Below the pieces are notes generated by a model that saw only the letters and a program-made list of their open reading frames with translations, had not been told where the DNA came from and ran no database searches. A stretch of 51,051 nt of DNA. Source: an uncultured Bacteroides sp. (lineage in GTDB: Bacteria; Bacteroidota; Bacteroidia; Bacteroidales; Bacteroidaceae). The stretch spans positions 1 to 51,051 of the forward strand of contig NZ_CAJLKP010000042.1 in assembly GCF_905207245.1 (NCBI RefSeq), written 5' to 3'. Positions 17,058 through 25,651 of this stretch are shown piece after piece (position 1 is the first letter of the stretch; each line of letters starts with the position of its first letter). A program made the position numbers and the translations under genes.

Positions 17058-17597
17058 TTAAATCCCCTCTGAATTGGGGGAAATCTTTTTGGATAGATCC
17101 TCGTGAGCCGATTTTGCATCGAGAGATAATTTCATGGCATCCTTCTTGCTTAATGTCGCTGTCGTATCTATCAAGAACGCTAAACGGATTGTATTTGTAA
17201 AAAAATCACTTACATTAGCCCCCTCCACGATGGCTTCTATCAACGGAGTGAGTTCCTTATGGTCATAGTGCCTGCTTAACCACCAAGCGTATATACGTCT
17301 TGCAAAAGGAATTATCTCAAAAAACCAATAGTTGTTCAACACTCCTGCCGCTGCAACTTTGTACGGAATAGATGCGTCATTTTTCATAATTGCAATCATT
17401 TCCTTTTTCGCTGTATCGGGATTGATAATGTCACGTATCAACAGCTTGTCTACAATATAATCGTATGCACCCAGTCTAAGACCACGCACCTTGAATTTCT
17501 TATTGCCAACCATAACCTCTTTGTATTTATGAGTGGCAAACTTCTGCATCTTTATCTGATCATCTAAGTCAGGTTGTTTCCAGTTGAATATTCCCAT
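17058..17597 (-). CDS. Tail assembly chaperone, upstream (G-like) part
   Basis: 179 residues, soluble, helix-rich (MGIFNWKQPDLDDQIKMQKF...). Near its end the minus strand carries CAAAAAG (17085-17091) and a run of five C (17076-17080), with a short TCCCC/GGGGA hairpin after it, a layout that could promote -1 slippage into the 81-residue ORF. Neither is a textbook X-XXY-YYZ heptamer in the right phase, so slippage is plausible but not certain. Chaperones of this type coat the tape measure during tail assembly. Confidence 0.55.
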   Translation of the reverse strand: MGIFNWKQPDLDDQIKMQKFATHKYKEVMVGNKKFKVRGLRLGAYDYIVDKLLIRDIINPDTAKKEMIAIMKNDASIPYKVAAAGVLNNYWFFEIIPFARRIYAWWLSRHYDHKELTPLIEAIVEGANVSDFFTNTIRLAFLIDTTATLSKKDAMKLSLDAKSAHEDLSKKISPNSEGI

Positions 17598-17599
17598 TT

Positions 17600-18112
17600 T
17601 TAAACTAACTTGAACGGTTTAATCATTAATTTTCCTTTCACATCTACCTTTGATATGTTCTTTGGAGTATTTGTATAAACGAATACCCTTGTATATTTAG
17701 ACGATACAATATCAAGTTTGGCATCGTCAATCAAAGAAACGTGTACTATGCTGTTGTCAAGCGCAACAAGGCTTACACGGCTGTTATCCTTGACATACAT
17801 TTCTCCTATACCGAAATCGTTGAATGTGACAACACAATCACACGAACCATTAAAAATAGACCATTTAGGATTGCTTATGAACAGGTTTGTATCATCAACG
17901 AATACATTAAACTTCTCCCTAAATCCTGCAAACTCCTTCTTGATTATTTCATTTGACGGGTATCTGTTAAGCAGGCAGAAATCAATGTATCTAATATACA
18001 TCTCGCATAATTCATATTTATCTAGGTTACCCCATTCGTTTAACCCTTTTTCGCAAGCTCCAAGACTTATAGCCTTTTGCTTTAATTTATCAGACAATTC
18101 TTTATCTGTCAT
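17600..18112 (-). CDS. Conserved phage protein with C-terminal beta-solenoid
   Basis: I chose the ATG at 18112 (MTDKELSDKLKQKAISLG); it follows a TATTTTTG box at 18130-18137, and upstream residues look non-coding. The N-terminal ~70 residues are helical. The remainder (VVTFNDFGIGEMYVKDNSRVSLVALDNS...) has short alternating strands like a small right-handed beta-solenoid. I recall similar proteins in Bacteroides prophages between tail-tube and chaperone genes. Function unknown; a virion or assembly protein is likely from context. Confidence 0.7.
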   Translation of the reverse strand: MTDKELSDKLKQKAISLGACEKGLNEWGNLDKYELCEMYIRYIDFCLLNRYPSNEIIKKEFAGFREKFNVFVDDTNLFISNPKWSIFNGSCDCVVTFNDFGIGEMYVKDNSRVSLVALDNSIVHVSLIDDAKLDIVSSKYTRVFVYTNTPKNISKVDVKGKLMIKPFKLV

Positions 18113-18129
18113 GGTGTTAATTTTTAAAG

Positions 18130-18137
18130 CAAAAATA
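18130..18137 (-). promoter_or_regulatory. -7 box for the 17.6-18.1 kb gene
   Basis: Minus-strand TATTTTTG ends 18 bases before ATG 18112 and lies just downstream of the terminator of the tube gene, so it restarts transcription of the distal tail genes. Confidence 0.55.
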
Positions 18138-18185
18138 CAACAAAGGTTAATAAAAATCAAACACAATCAGTTAAAAAACAATAAA

Positions 18186-18206
18186 AGCCGGACAAAATGC
18201 CCGGCT
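18186..18206 (-). terminator. Terminator after major tail protein
   Basis: On the minus strand the stem AGCCGG/CCGGCT is followed by TTTATTGTTTTTT, a good intrinsic terminator directly after the tube gene. It probably limits read-through from the abundant structural transcript. Confidence 0.75.
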
Positions 18207-18228
18207 AATAATCCATCAATTGTCTACA

Positions 18229-18843
18229 TCAACCAGCAGACGACGAATTGTCAAGTTCGAGAACCATCATGGTTTTCAAATACTGAGTGTTAACTTCCAA
18301 TGCTGTCACAGTAACGGAGAATCCAAGGTATCCAGCGTTACTTGGAGCACCTGTGAAGCTGACAGCCCATGATGCCTTCGGGAAGAAGATCATACGGTCA
18401 CCAGTACCGTTGATAATACCGATAGGACGTACAAACTGCTTGAATGAGCTTACACCAAACGCTTTCAGTTTCTGAGTAGCACCTTTTCCAAAAGCATCAA
18501 TGGTATCAGTTAAGTCACTCAATTCCAACTCAGCCTTTGCTTCATTTCCTTGCGTAAAGAAAGCGAAAGCAGCTTTTGATGTAGACATACCTGTAAAGGT
18601 AAATGCCATAGTTCCTGGTGTGATATTTTGGAATACGGTAGCACCCTGTTCGTTCTTTGTTTCAGAAGTATCAGCGTCAGTACCAGAAGATTCCGTAGTA
18701 CCAGACTCAATATTGGGAAGAATCTTCGGATTCCTAAAACTTGAATATTGAGTACTATCGGTGATTTCAATCGCATCAAATGTCAAAGCAGCCGACTGCC
18801 CGTTCAAGTAAGCAGGGCTAGTGTCTAAATTTACTCGTGCCAT
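18229..18843 (-). CDS. Major tail (tube) protein
   Basis: 204 residues, beta-rich, starting MARVNLDTSPAYLNGQSAAL, with a segment FQNITPGTMAFTFTGMSTSK and a C-terminal Gly/Val/Thr-rich half. Length, composition, position between the tail terminator and the chaperone pair, and its own terminator all fit the tube subunit of a siphovirus tail. Assignment is by synteny and composition; no binding motif is expected. Confidence 0.7.
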   Translation of the reverse strand: MARVNLDTSPAYLNGQSAALTFDAIEITDSTQYSSFRNPKILPNIESGTTESSGTDADTSETKNEQGATVFQNITPGTMAFTFTGMSTSKAAFAFFTQGNEAKAELELSDLTDTIDAFGKGATQKLKAFGVSSFKQFVRPIGIINGTGDRMIFFPKASWAVSFTGAPSNAGYLGFSVTVTALEVNTQYLKTMMVLELDNSSSAG

Positions 18844-18935
18844 TCTATTTTCTGTATTTAAAAAGTTATTGTTAATTGTTGAAAACGTATCTGCCGATGC
18901 GCCTCCACTGTTTTTTTCTCACGTTTCTCATGCAG

Positions 18936-19349
18936 CTAATCCTTTGAAATATCAACATTCAACAGGACGGACATATAATAGAACCCAACCCCGTCAAACA
19001 TTGGTGGTAAAACATTAAATATCTCGAAATGAAGCTGCACAGTCTTTTGCGGGAACAGTTCTACCATTTTCTCACTCAACGCATCCATGACAGACGGATA
19101 TACGTTCCCGGGCAATGCCCTTACAAACAGAGTAACCGTAGCCATCGTTTCGCCTTTCCCGAAGTGACCGTAAGGGCCGCTCTCGGTATTGCTGACAATT
19201 CTTGTATTGTTGTTTACGACAATAAAACTAGTTACCTTATCATCAACACTTGCAGGACGCTGCACCTTATATACATCGTCAGCAATCTTCTTGTCCAATA
19301 CAATATTGTACAAGGTGGTATTTATTGTTGAAGGATTAAAGTAGCCCAT
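18936..19349 (-). CDS. Tail terminator / head-tail joining-like protein
   Basis: 137 residues (MGYFNPSTINTTLYNIVLDK...), mixed alpha/beta, lying between the HK97 gp10-like gene and the tube protein. In HK97-type genomes this slot holds the tail terminator, which caps the tail tube at the neck. No family motif is recognised beyond position. It starts 4 bases after the upstream gene's stop. Confidence 0.5.
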   Translation of the reverse strand: MGYFNPSTINTTLYNIVLDKKIADDVYKVQRPASVDDKVTSFIVVNNNTRIVSNTESGPYGHFGKGETMATVTLFVRALPGNVYPSVMDALSEKMVELFPQKTVQLHFEIFNVLPPMFDGVGFYYMSVLLNVDISKD

Positions 19350-19353
19350 AACT

Positions 19354-19857
19354 TCACTTAAAATATTTGTTTAACATATTAGCTGCAATTTTCTTAAAAA
19401 CCACAGTATATTTACCCCCTTTTAAATCTGTCTTTGTCTTAATCCAAGAATCTGAAAGAACATTCAACAAATGATAGTTTTCCACATACTTAGCATAATA
19501 CATGACAGCAGCGACAACCAGTTCATATTTTTCAGAACCATCGGATTTATAACTATTGAAGAAATCTTCGGCAAGTTCACGCCCCCAATACTCGACATTG
19601 TTACGTTTCCTAGGCTCATTTGCAACTTTCGTTGCATTTGCCCACACAATCTTCTTTAGGACCCCATCTTTGTAAATGCCACATCCATAACTATCTTCAA
19701 GATTGAAAGTTTGGTTGGTAAAGCCCTCCAAGTCTTTTATATCATCCATGACATTCGTGGCAATATCCTCCATGAACTGCATGATAGAAGCATCCAAGGC
19801 AAGCTGGACATTACTACCAAACTCTTTCAATACTTTATCGTTGTTATTTGCCTGCAT
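19354..19857 (-). CDS. HK97 gp10-like neck protein
   Basis: 167 residues with an amphipathic N-terminal helix (DASIMQFMEDIATNVMDDIK) and a C-terminal domain containing YAKYVENYHLLNVLSDSW, reminiscent of the YAxxvEfGt pattern in HK97 gp10-type neck or tail-completion proteins. Its start overlaps the end of the preceding coiled-coil gene by 14 bases. The family match is weak, but the gene order supports it. Confidence 0.55.
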   Translation of the reverse strand: MQANNNDKVLKEFGSNVQLALDASIMQFMEDIATNVMDDIKDLEGFTNQTFNLEDSYGCGIYKDGVLKKIVWANATKVANEPRKRNNVEYWGRELAEDFFNSYKSDGSEKYELVVAAVMYYAKYVENYHLLNVLSDSWIKTKTDLKGGKYTVVFKKIAANMLNKYFK

Positions 19858-20218
19858 TTTTTGTACTTGTCTTTCTTGTTACTGGTTTACTCAGTTTCTC
19901 AATCTGCTTTTTTAGCAAATCTCGATCAACCTTAGCGCATTTCAGTTCCGTTTTAATATCATTCATCTCATTATAAAGTTCCTGTATCTTCTGATAAGCA
20001 TCGTGGAGAGATTGCTGATAACTCAAAATTTCCTCTTGCGCCTTCTTCAACTGAGCACCCTGAATAGCAAATCCCTTTTCAAGATTGTCCAAGGTAGAAG
20101 AATCAATTTCAGTTTCCATCTTTTCCTTCTTCTGCTTAAACATTAACATTGAAGTTAGAAGGGTTATGCCATTTGTACCCAACAAAGCAAGTATTATTTC
20201 CGTCCAATTGATTGTCAT
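19844..20218 (-). CDS. Membrane-anchored coiled-coil protein
   Basis: 124 residues. An N-terminal hydrophobic segment (WTEIILALLGTNGITLLTSM, about 5-24) is followed by a long charged coiled coil to residue ~115 and a basic tail. I recall similar proteins in the connector region of Bacteroides phages. A single membrane anchor plus coiled coil could be an inner-membrane spanin-like or holin-accessory protein, but the u-spanin at 14.5 kb makes a second spanin unnecessary. Function unknown. Confidence 0.6.
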   Translation of the reverse strand: MTINWTEIILALLGTNGITLLTSMLMFKQKKEKMETEIDSSTLDNLEKGFAIQGAQLKKAQEEILSYQQSLHDAYQKIQELYNEMNDIKTELKCAKVDRDLLKKQIEKLSKPVTRKTSTKNAGK

Positions 20219-20224
20219 AGTATT

Positions 20225-20578
20225 CTAGTTTTCTATTTGGTTAAAGTATATCACCGTACCAAATTCCATATTGTTAAATGGAGGTTTCTTTATCTCACGC
20301 CAACTATTGCTGTTGTCCGAAAACGGATGGTTGAAATTCTGCCAATCCAACAGACACCCAGAAGGTATGGTTACATCGTTATCTTCTAGGTAGGCGGCAT
20401 ATTCGGATTTGTCAACATCATTCGTTTCCGAACCAGTATCCTTTTCCTGTATGTTTGCCTTTCCTTCGTATATCATCTCCCAATACGGGGTGGTCTGATA
20501 TTTATCCGAACTGTTCTTGTTCTGATAAATTCTCACCATATCAGGAAACATATCCTCACCTAAAATACTCTTTCCCAT
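20225..20578 (-). CDS. Head closure-like protein
   Basis: 117 residues with the sequence YQTTPYWEMIYEGKANIQEK near the N-terminus, a pattern seen in small head-tail joining (head closure) proteins, and a short beta-rich C-terminus. It lies directly after the connector-like gene (2-base gap), where the closure protein normally is. Assignment by position and composition. Confidence 0.5.
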   Translation of the reverse strand: MGKSILGEDMFPDMVRIYQNKNSSDKYQTTPYWEMIYEGKANIQEKDTGSETNDVDKSEYAAYLEDNDVTIPSGCLLDWQNFNHPFSDNSNSWREIKKPPFNNMEFGTVIYFNQIEN

Positions 20579-20579
20579 A

Positions 20580-21176
20580 CTACCATCTTAATCTAGTTAT
20601 TTCAACATCAGTTCCAACATCCAAATTCAAACCCCATTTGGCGTATAAATCCTTTGCGCGTTGCTCCAATCTTTTCTTGTCATTGATAGAAATAGTCTTG
20701 CTTGTGTCGGTAATTGACCAGTTTCCGGCTTTCTTTGTCTTTCCCTGTATCGTTGAAGGGGCAGTACAAACAATGAGCAACAAATCAGCATAAGCCAAAT
20801 CCTTCTTCATCTCAGACGTTTCACGGCTATCATCAGACAAACGAAATCCCCATTTCTGGGCAACACTGATATATGATGTGTTTTTCAACTCATAGTCAAT
20901 CTGTGCTTTCAGATATTCACGCATAGACATATAGAAATATGCTTCCACCTTCATGTTACCCTTTGCTGTTATCTGAGGGGTAACTTGAATAGTGAACGGA
21001 TTATCCGAAACTTTCAGTCTATCCTCCGGCTTCAATGTTTCATTGTCGGCAATAAGCCAGTATCCGAACTCTACACTTTCTTCGGGAATAGCTTGGAGCG
21101 TGAGAGTATCTCCAATGAAATACTCCCCTGCGCCCTTTGCTGTGCCTTCGCCATTTATATCAATAATGACCTTCAT
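20580..21176 (-). CDS. Head-tail connector with N-terminal Ig-like domain
   Basis: 198 residues. The first ~80 form an Ig-like/repeat-type domain (INGEGTAKGAGEYFIGDTLTL ... YWLIADNETL), resembling a surface beta-sandwich. The C-terminal ~110 residues are helical (MREYLKAQIDYELKNTSYIS ... DKKRLEQRAKDLYAKWG), like gp6-type adaptors that attach to the portal ring. The fusion of a displayed domain to an adaptor is somewhat unusual. The start ATG 21176 overlaps nothing and follows the capsid gene's stop by 11 bases. Confidence 0.55.
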   Translation of the reverse strand: MKVIIDINGEGTAKGAGEYFIGDTLTLQAIPEESVEFGYWLIADNETLKPEDRLKVSDNPFTIQVTPQITAKGNMKVEAYFYMSMREYLKAQIDYELKNTSYISVAQKWGFRLSDDSRETSEMKKDLAYADLLLIVCTAPSTIQGKTKKAGNWSITDTSKTISINDKKRLEQRAKDLYAKWGLNLDVGTDVEITRLRW

Positions 21177-21187
21177 GGTTCAACTTT

Positions 21188-22315
21188 TTACAATCCCGTA
21201 GTTGACTGTTCGTCAACCTTCATAATGATAAGGTTGTTCGGATTCTTCATCACAGGACACGCCCACAATTCACCTGAACTCTTCTCAGCATACGGTTCAG
21301 AAGAATACTGATGCAAGAACGCGATACGTCCGCCTTCCAAAGAAGAAATACGTACAGCCGGGTTGGTATCCTGCAAATACATTGACGGTGAGTTCTTGAT
21401 ACGGAAGAACTGACCGCTCTGAACAAGAACAACGGTGTTCTTTTCAAAAGACGGTTTGGCTTCCTCAATCACGCCAAGTTTGTTCCATTTTGATTTTTCC
21501 TCAATAGGGATAATCACAGGAATAGAGAACACCTTCATCAGCACATCAACAATTTCCTGATTGTTCATAGGATAAATTGTAGTAGATGCTGCGGCAGGAA
21601 CAAGACGTGCCTGTACTGCTGCTGTCACTTTCGGGTGCATCAAGAAATTATCATACAAATCCTTTGACATTTCAAAATGATCGTATGGTACACCGTCATT
21701 ATCGGCAATCTTGCACATTCTTTGAAGGTCTTTAATGGGATCAGCGTTCTCGTTCGGTGTCCAGTCTGTATCGCTAAACCATTTCTGTTTCAACGCTTTC
21801 AACTTGTGTTTTGCAGGAACACGATAGTCAATCTGAACAGGGATTGAGTTGGTACCACTAGCTGTATAGTTAAGCATACCTGTAGAAAGAGCCTGATAAG
21901 TCATACAGTTCAACTCGGTATGGAAACCTTGAATACACGCTTCCATCTTTGTGAACCACTTCTCACGGATCTTGTCAAGCAATGCACCTTGCGGAATGTC
22001 AAGTTCATAGAACTCCTGAATATCGGTTTCCATAAACTGAATGGCGTGACCCATCTTCGGAATACGGCCCGAATACCATTCAAATCCCGTAGTATCCATG
22101 ATAGGCTTTTCAGCCAAAGGAGCAAGCATCACAGGACGGGTAGCCTGTGTGTATTCGTCAACCATCACGTTCCATGATTTGCTCATCTGAGGAACATCCC
22201 AATCTCCGTAGCTTCTCCAGTTTTCGTTATCAAATTTCTGATTGGCATAATCCATAAGTTCCTGCATCTCCCCGGAAAAATGCCAATCATAGAAACTAAA
22301 TGTCGATCTTTGCAT
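21188..22315 (-). CDS. Major capsid protein (HK97-fold type)
   Basis: 375 residues (MQRSTFSFYDWHFSGEMQEL...), with a C-terminal stretch HQYSSEPYAEKSSGELWACP where HK97-like subunits have their final domain. It lies between scaffold/decoration-like genes upstream and connector genes downstream, the canonical order. The length matches a mature capsid protein without a fused protease. Assignment is strong from order and size and moderate from sequence. Confidence 0.75.
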   Translation of the reverse strand: MQRSTFSFYDWHFSGEMQELMDYANQKFDNENWRSYGDWDVPQMSKSWNVMVDEYTQATRPVMLAPLAEKPIMDTTGFEWYSGRIPKMGHAIQFMETDIQEFYELDIPQGALLDKIREKWFTKMEACIQGFHTELNCMTYQALSTGMLNYTASGTNSIPVQIDYRVPAKHKLKALKQKWFSDTDWTPNENADPIKDLQRMCKIADNDGVPYDHFEMSKDLYDNFLMHPKVTAAVQARLVPAAASTTIYPMNNQEIVDVLMKVFSIPVIIPIEEKSKWNKLGVIEEAKPSFEKNTVVLVQSGQFFRIKNSPSMYLQDTNPAVRISSLEGGRIAFLHQYSSEPYAEKSSGELWACPVMKNPNNLIIMKVDEQSTTGL

Positions 22316-22332
22316 AAAACGAAAAAATTTAA

Positions 22333-22992
22333 TTAGTTATACAATGTGTAACGGAAAACGCAAGGATATGATTCATCATCCTTCATCGCCTTTTTGATTG
22401 CCGAAGCTACTGGCGGAATGCGTTTTTCCAAAATCTCACTTGTCACCATCCATGCACCGTTGAAGGGATATAGAGTGGCACCGGGAATGGTGTCAACATC
22501 ATAAGGCAGGATAGCATTAGGAATAACCTTGAATTTTGCGCTAGCACCAACCTGTGTAACTTCAACCAAAATATCGGTCAATTCCAATTTACCTGCATCC
22601 CCGGACAATGTAAGGATGTCATATTCGTCATGAGACGAATCAATAGCGTTAATGGTAAAGCCAGTTGTAGCACCTGCGGCAGTAGTAGGTGCTTTACCGA
22701 CAACCATGCCAACCTTGGCAACTGTATTACCCATGATTTTTTCAACTTTTACCGTAGCACCAGAATCCGATTTCTCGTACATTCTGAATGAATAGTGAAT
22801 GTCACCGCCATTCTGCTTTGAGGAATCACATTTAATCATGGTACCAGCCGGAAGTTTGTTCCCAACTGTAGGCATACGTTCTACTGGAACGTTACATCCT
22901 ACCAACAGTACGTGCAAAGACGTATCATTAGAAAAGATATGTCTTGCGCCACCAATCTTACTATAACTTGTTGCAAGAACTCCTGCTTTCAT
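22333..22992 (-). CDS. Head decoration / head fibre-like protein
   Basis: 219 residues, Gly/Ala/Val-rich, beta-type (PTVGNKLPAGTMIKCDSSKQ, PTTAAGATTGFTINAIDSSH), lying between the scaffold-like and capsid genes. The composition and slot suggest a decoration protein on the capsid surface. No signal peptide. Lower confidence on the exact role. Confidence 0.5.
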   Translation of the reverse strand: MKAGVLATSYSKIGGARHIFSNDTSLHVLLVGCNVPVERMPTVGNKLPAGTMIKCDSSKQNGGDIHYSFRMYEKSDSGATVKVEKIMGNTVAKVGMVVGKAPTTAAGATTGFTINAIDSSHDEYDILTLSGDAGKLELTDILVEVTQVGASAKFKVIPNAILPYDVDTIPGATLYPFNGAWMVTSEILEKRIPPVASAIKKAMKDDESYPCVFRYTLYN

Positions 22993-23003
22993 AATTAAAA
23001 AAA

Positions 23004-23783
23004 CTATTTGTTAATTTTACTGTAATATCGGCTGACAATGTTGTTTTCCTTGTTAGCCTTATCTTCTTCTCTCTTTCTATCTATGAATGACTTTACATCG
23101 CTAGAACCACCCTTGTCAGAGATGAAAGGATTAATGCCATCCTTTGTGTATTTAGTACACGTTTCATTGTACTTTCCCTGTATTTTCAGAAGAATGCTTG
23201 TATCTTCCTCTTCGGGCGAAATCTGAATGTTCTCAAAAATGATGTTGCGCAACAACTCGTTAGGCATACCTGCTTCCGGGCGTTTAATCAAATCAGACAG
23301 CTTCTTGCGCTTTTCAGTTACAATCTGCTTCTGCTTTTCCTCCTGCTCTTTAGCTTCAAACTCTTTCTTGAACTTTTCAAACTCTTCAAGTTTAGCCTTG
23401 ACATCATCGGGCAACTCAAACGGTTTCGGTTCGGGTGCTGGTGTTGGTGCTGGTGCCGGTGTAGGTTGTGGTTGCGGTGCTGGTGTAGGTTGTGGTGCAG
23501 GATGTGATTTTTCCCATTCTTTTTTCAAGTTGGATATCTCCTGTTCCTTGATTGTATCCCACTCCTTGCGCTTATCAGACGCAAATGCTCTTACCTGACC
23601 TGCCACAGTGTTCTTTAAATGATTAACAACACTTTCATTCCAGAACTTTTCCGCATTTTCCTGCGGTGCGAACGTTGAGAACTCATTGATTGTCTGTTCG
23701 ATTGTACGATCTGTAATAACGGAGCTACTTTCTCCTAACGCATTCTTGATACCTTCAAAAATGACTTTTACATTTTCATCCAT
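23004..23783 (-). CDS. Scaffold-like protein with Pro/Ala linker
   Basis: 259 residues. A helical N-terminal half is followed by a low-complexity linker of PAP/PTP repeats at about residues 95-122, then a charged coiled coil (EEFEKFKKEFEAKEQEEKQK) and a short C-terminal region. This resembles GP20-type phage scaffolding proteins and lies immediately upstream of the decoration and capsid genes. No Ser-His-Asp protease motif is evident. It is the first gene of the minus-strand head unit. Confidence 0.6.
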   Translation of the reverse strand: MDENVKVIFEGIKNALGESSSVITDRTIEQTINEFSTFAPQENAEKFWNESVVNHLKNTVAGQVRAFASDKRKEWDTIKEQEISNLKKEWEKSHPAPQPTPAPQPQPTPAPAPTPAPEPKPFELPDDVKAKLEEFEKFKKEFEAKEQEEKQKQIVTEKRKKLSDLIKRPEAGMPNELLRNIIFENIQISPEEEDTSILLKIQGKYNETCTKYTKDGINPFISDKGGSSDVKSFIDRKREEDKANKENNIVSRYYSKINK

Positions 23784-23853
23784 ATACTATTTATTTTTTT
23801 TTATGTGATTCATGCACAAGACCTTTGCGCACAGTAAGTACCTCTTACCGATG

Positions 23854-23861
23854 CAAATGTA
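23854..23861 (-). promoter_or_regulatory. -7 box for head gene unit
   Basis: Minus-strand TACATTTG matches TAnnTTTG, about 70 bases before ATG 23783. The short leader can form a GTAAG/CTTAC hairpin. With the plus-strand box at 23904 it makes a divergent late promoter region. Confidence 0.55.
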
Positions 23862-23903
23862 GTTAAAAAATGTGTATAAGCAAAAAAATATTTAAAAAAA
23901 TAT

Positions 23904-23911
23904 TATATTTG
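23904..23911 (+). promoter_or_regulatory. -7 box for terminase-portal unit
   Basis: TATATTTG matches TAnnTTTG exactly, 18 bases before the terminase ATG at 23930. Confidence 0.6.
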
Positions 23912-23929
23912 CGGGATACATAGAAAACG

Positions 23930-25645
23930 ATGGAAGAAATTGACTTAAAATACCGAGGATTAAAGACTAAGGATGTTGTCAAATCGCTGAAACGATATGG
24001 CAAAAGGGGAATCATACCATATAAAAGCCTTGATTTCGTCCAAAGATATATAGAGGACAGAAGAAGCAAGGGGTACAAGGTAAATATGCTTGCCCCACAG
24101 AAAGGTTCACAGGAGGCATTTCTAAGGAACAGGGCAGGAATAAAGGTACTTCACGGGAATCGTGGGGGAGGAAAATCCGTATGTCTTGGAATGGATATAC
24201 TGAGTTCATGCAACCACCCGTCATTTTCCGCACTTGTTTTCCGTAAGGACAAGACATCCGCAGAAAAAGCGGACGGTATTCTTAAAGTGGTTTCAAAGAT
24301 GGTTGAACCTTATGGTGAGTATATTGATTCAAAACGCCTTTCAAGACTTGACGCAGGAGGTGAAATACGATACGATTATTTCGGGGATGCCTGCTTGTCG
24401 GGAGAAAAAGGCGTAAATGAATTTAAGGACAGACAACAGGGTGGTAACGTTGTGAAGGTAGCGATAGACGAGTGCTCACAGGCAACGGAACCTATCATAA
24501 ACTACCTTCAAACAGTATTGCGTTCATCATCAGGACTAAGAACAAGTCTTATAGGCGCGTGCAATCCAAACCCGTACAGCGATTTCTGGAGAGCACTGGT
24601 ATCATGGTGGGTAGACGATGACGGAATAGCAATTCCAGAAAGATCTGGAAAAGTAAGATATTTCTTTCAATATGGAGATACTATACATGAAACAGCATGG
24701 GGTGACAGCCCACAAGAAGTATTTGCTCAGGCAAAAGATTATATCATCGCAAGATTCGGTAAAAATACCAAAATTGACGAAACAAACTGTAAAAGATACA
24801 TCAAGAGCATAACCTTTATAGCTTCCGGGCTGGAAGATAACAAGATACTTATGGCTTCCAATCCCGACTATCAGAAAAACCTTGGAGGAACAGCACAGGA
24901 AGTATCCATAAACGCATTAGGTTCATGGAAGCTGATAAAAGGGGGAAACGAGTGGATAACCCGTGACGAAATGGAGGAAATGTTCTCATCTCAGCCTGTG
25001 TTTGACGATTATTTTGAATGTGCTACACTGGATATAGCATACGGTCTTGGTGACGTTTGTGTAATGGGGCACTTCATAGGACACCACTTACAAGACCTAG
25101 AATGGTCAAACACATTAAAGCCTAGGGATTTGAACCGATGGGTAAGAAACAATCTACGGAAATGGGGAATCGGTGAAAACAGACTGGCATTTGACGGTCT
25201 TGGAGCACCTACATTCCGTGACGCATTCCCCGAAAGCCTAGCAATACTTAGAGGTGTTCCGAAAAGACTAGACAAAAGCAAGGATGATCAACCTGTAAGA
25301 TTCTATTTCGATCTAAGGGCACAGCTTGCAGATGAAATGGTAACACGTATAAAAGGAACAAACCTAGGATATTGCGGATTCAGTATAAACCCGGAACTTC
25401 TCGACAAACCGTATGTGAACAAAACAATACGGGAAGCACTGATGGATCAGAGAAGAGCAATAAGACGTGACGTGGAAAGGGAAAACGGGAAACTAAGACT
25501 GCTGAAAAAACAGGAGGCAAAAAAGATTGTAGGATGCTCTCCTGACTTGATAGAAGGAACATTTTTATACAGGACATATTTTGATATATGCGATGTAATG
25601 ATTGACATACCTAGCGATATAATGGATGAATTAAAATATTTATAA
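23930..25645 (+). CDS. terL: Terminase large subunit
   Basis: 571 residues. The ATPase has a Walker A-type GNRGGGKS (about 76-83) and a Walker B-type VKVAIDE (about 175-181). The nuclease half shows acidic residues in ATLDIAYGLGDV (about 366-375) and AFDGLGAPTFRDAF further on, consistent with an RNase H-like headful or cos-cutting nuclease. The enzyme packages DNA through the portal encoded next (6-base gap). No small-subunit gene lies beside it; a candidate is at 34.2-34.9 kb. Confidence 0.92.
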   Translation: MEEIDLKYRGLKTKDVVKSLKRYGKRGIIPYKSLDFVQRYIEDRRSKGYKVNMLAPQKGSQEAFLRNRAGIKVLHGNRGGGKSVCLGMDILSSCNHPSFSALVFRKDKTSAEKADGILKVVSKMVEPYGEYIDSKRLSRLDAGGEIRYDYFGDACLSGEKGVNEFKDRQQGGNVVKVAIDECSQATEPIINYLQTVLRSSSGLRTSLIGACNPNPYSDFWRALVSWWVDDDGIAIPERSGKVRYFFQYGDTIHETAWGDSPQEVFAQAKDYIIARFGKNTKIDETNCKRYIKSITFIASGLEDNKILMASNPDYQKNLGGTAQEVSINALGSWKLIKGGNEWITRDEMEEMFSSQPVFDDYFECATLDIAYGLGDVCVMGHFIGHHLQDLEWSNTLKPRDLNRWVRNNLRKWGIGENRLAFDGLGAPTFRDAFPESLAILRGVPKRLDKSKDDQPVRFYFDLRAQLADEMVTRIKGTNLGYCGFSINPELLDKPYVNKTIREALMDQRRAIRRDVERENGKLRLLKKQEAKKIVGCSPDLIEGTFLYRTYFDICDVMIDIPSDIMDELKYL

Positions 25646-25651
25646 TTACCT

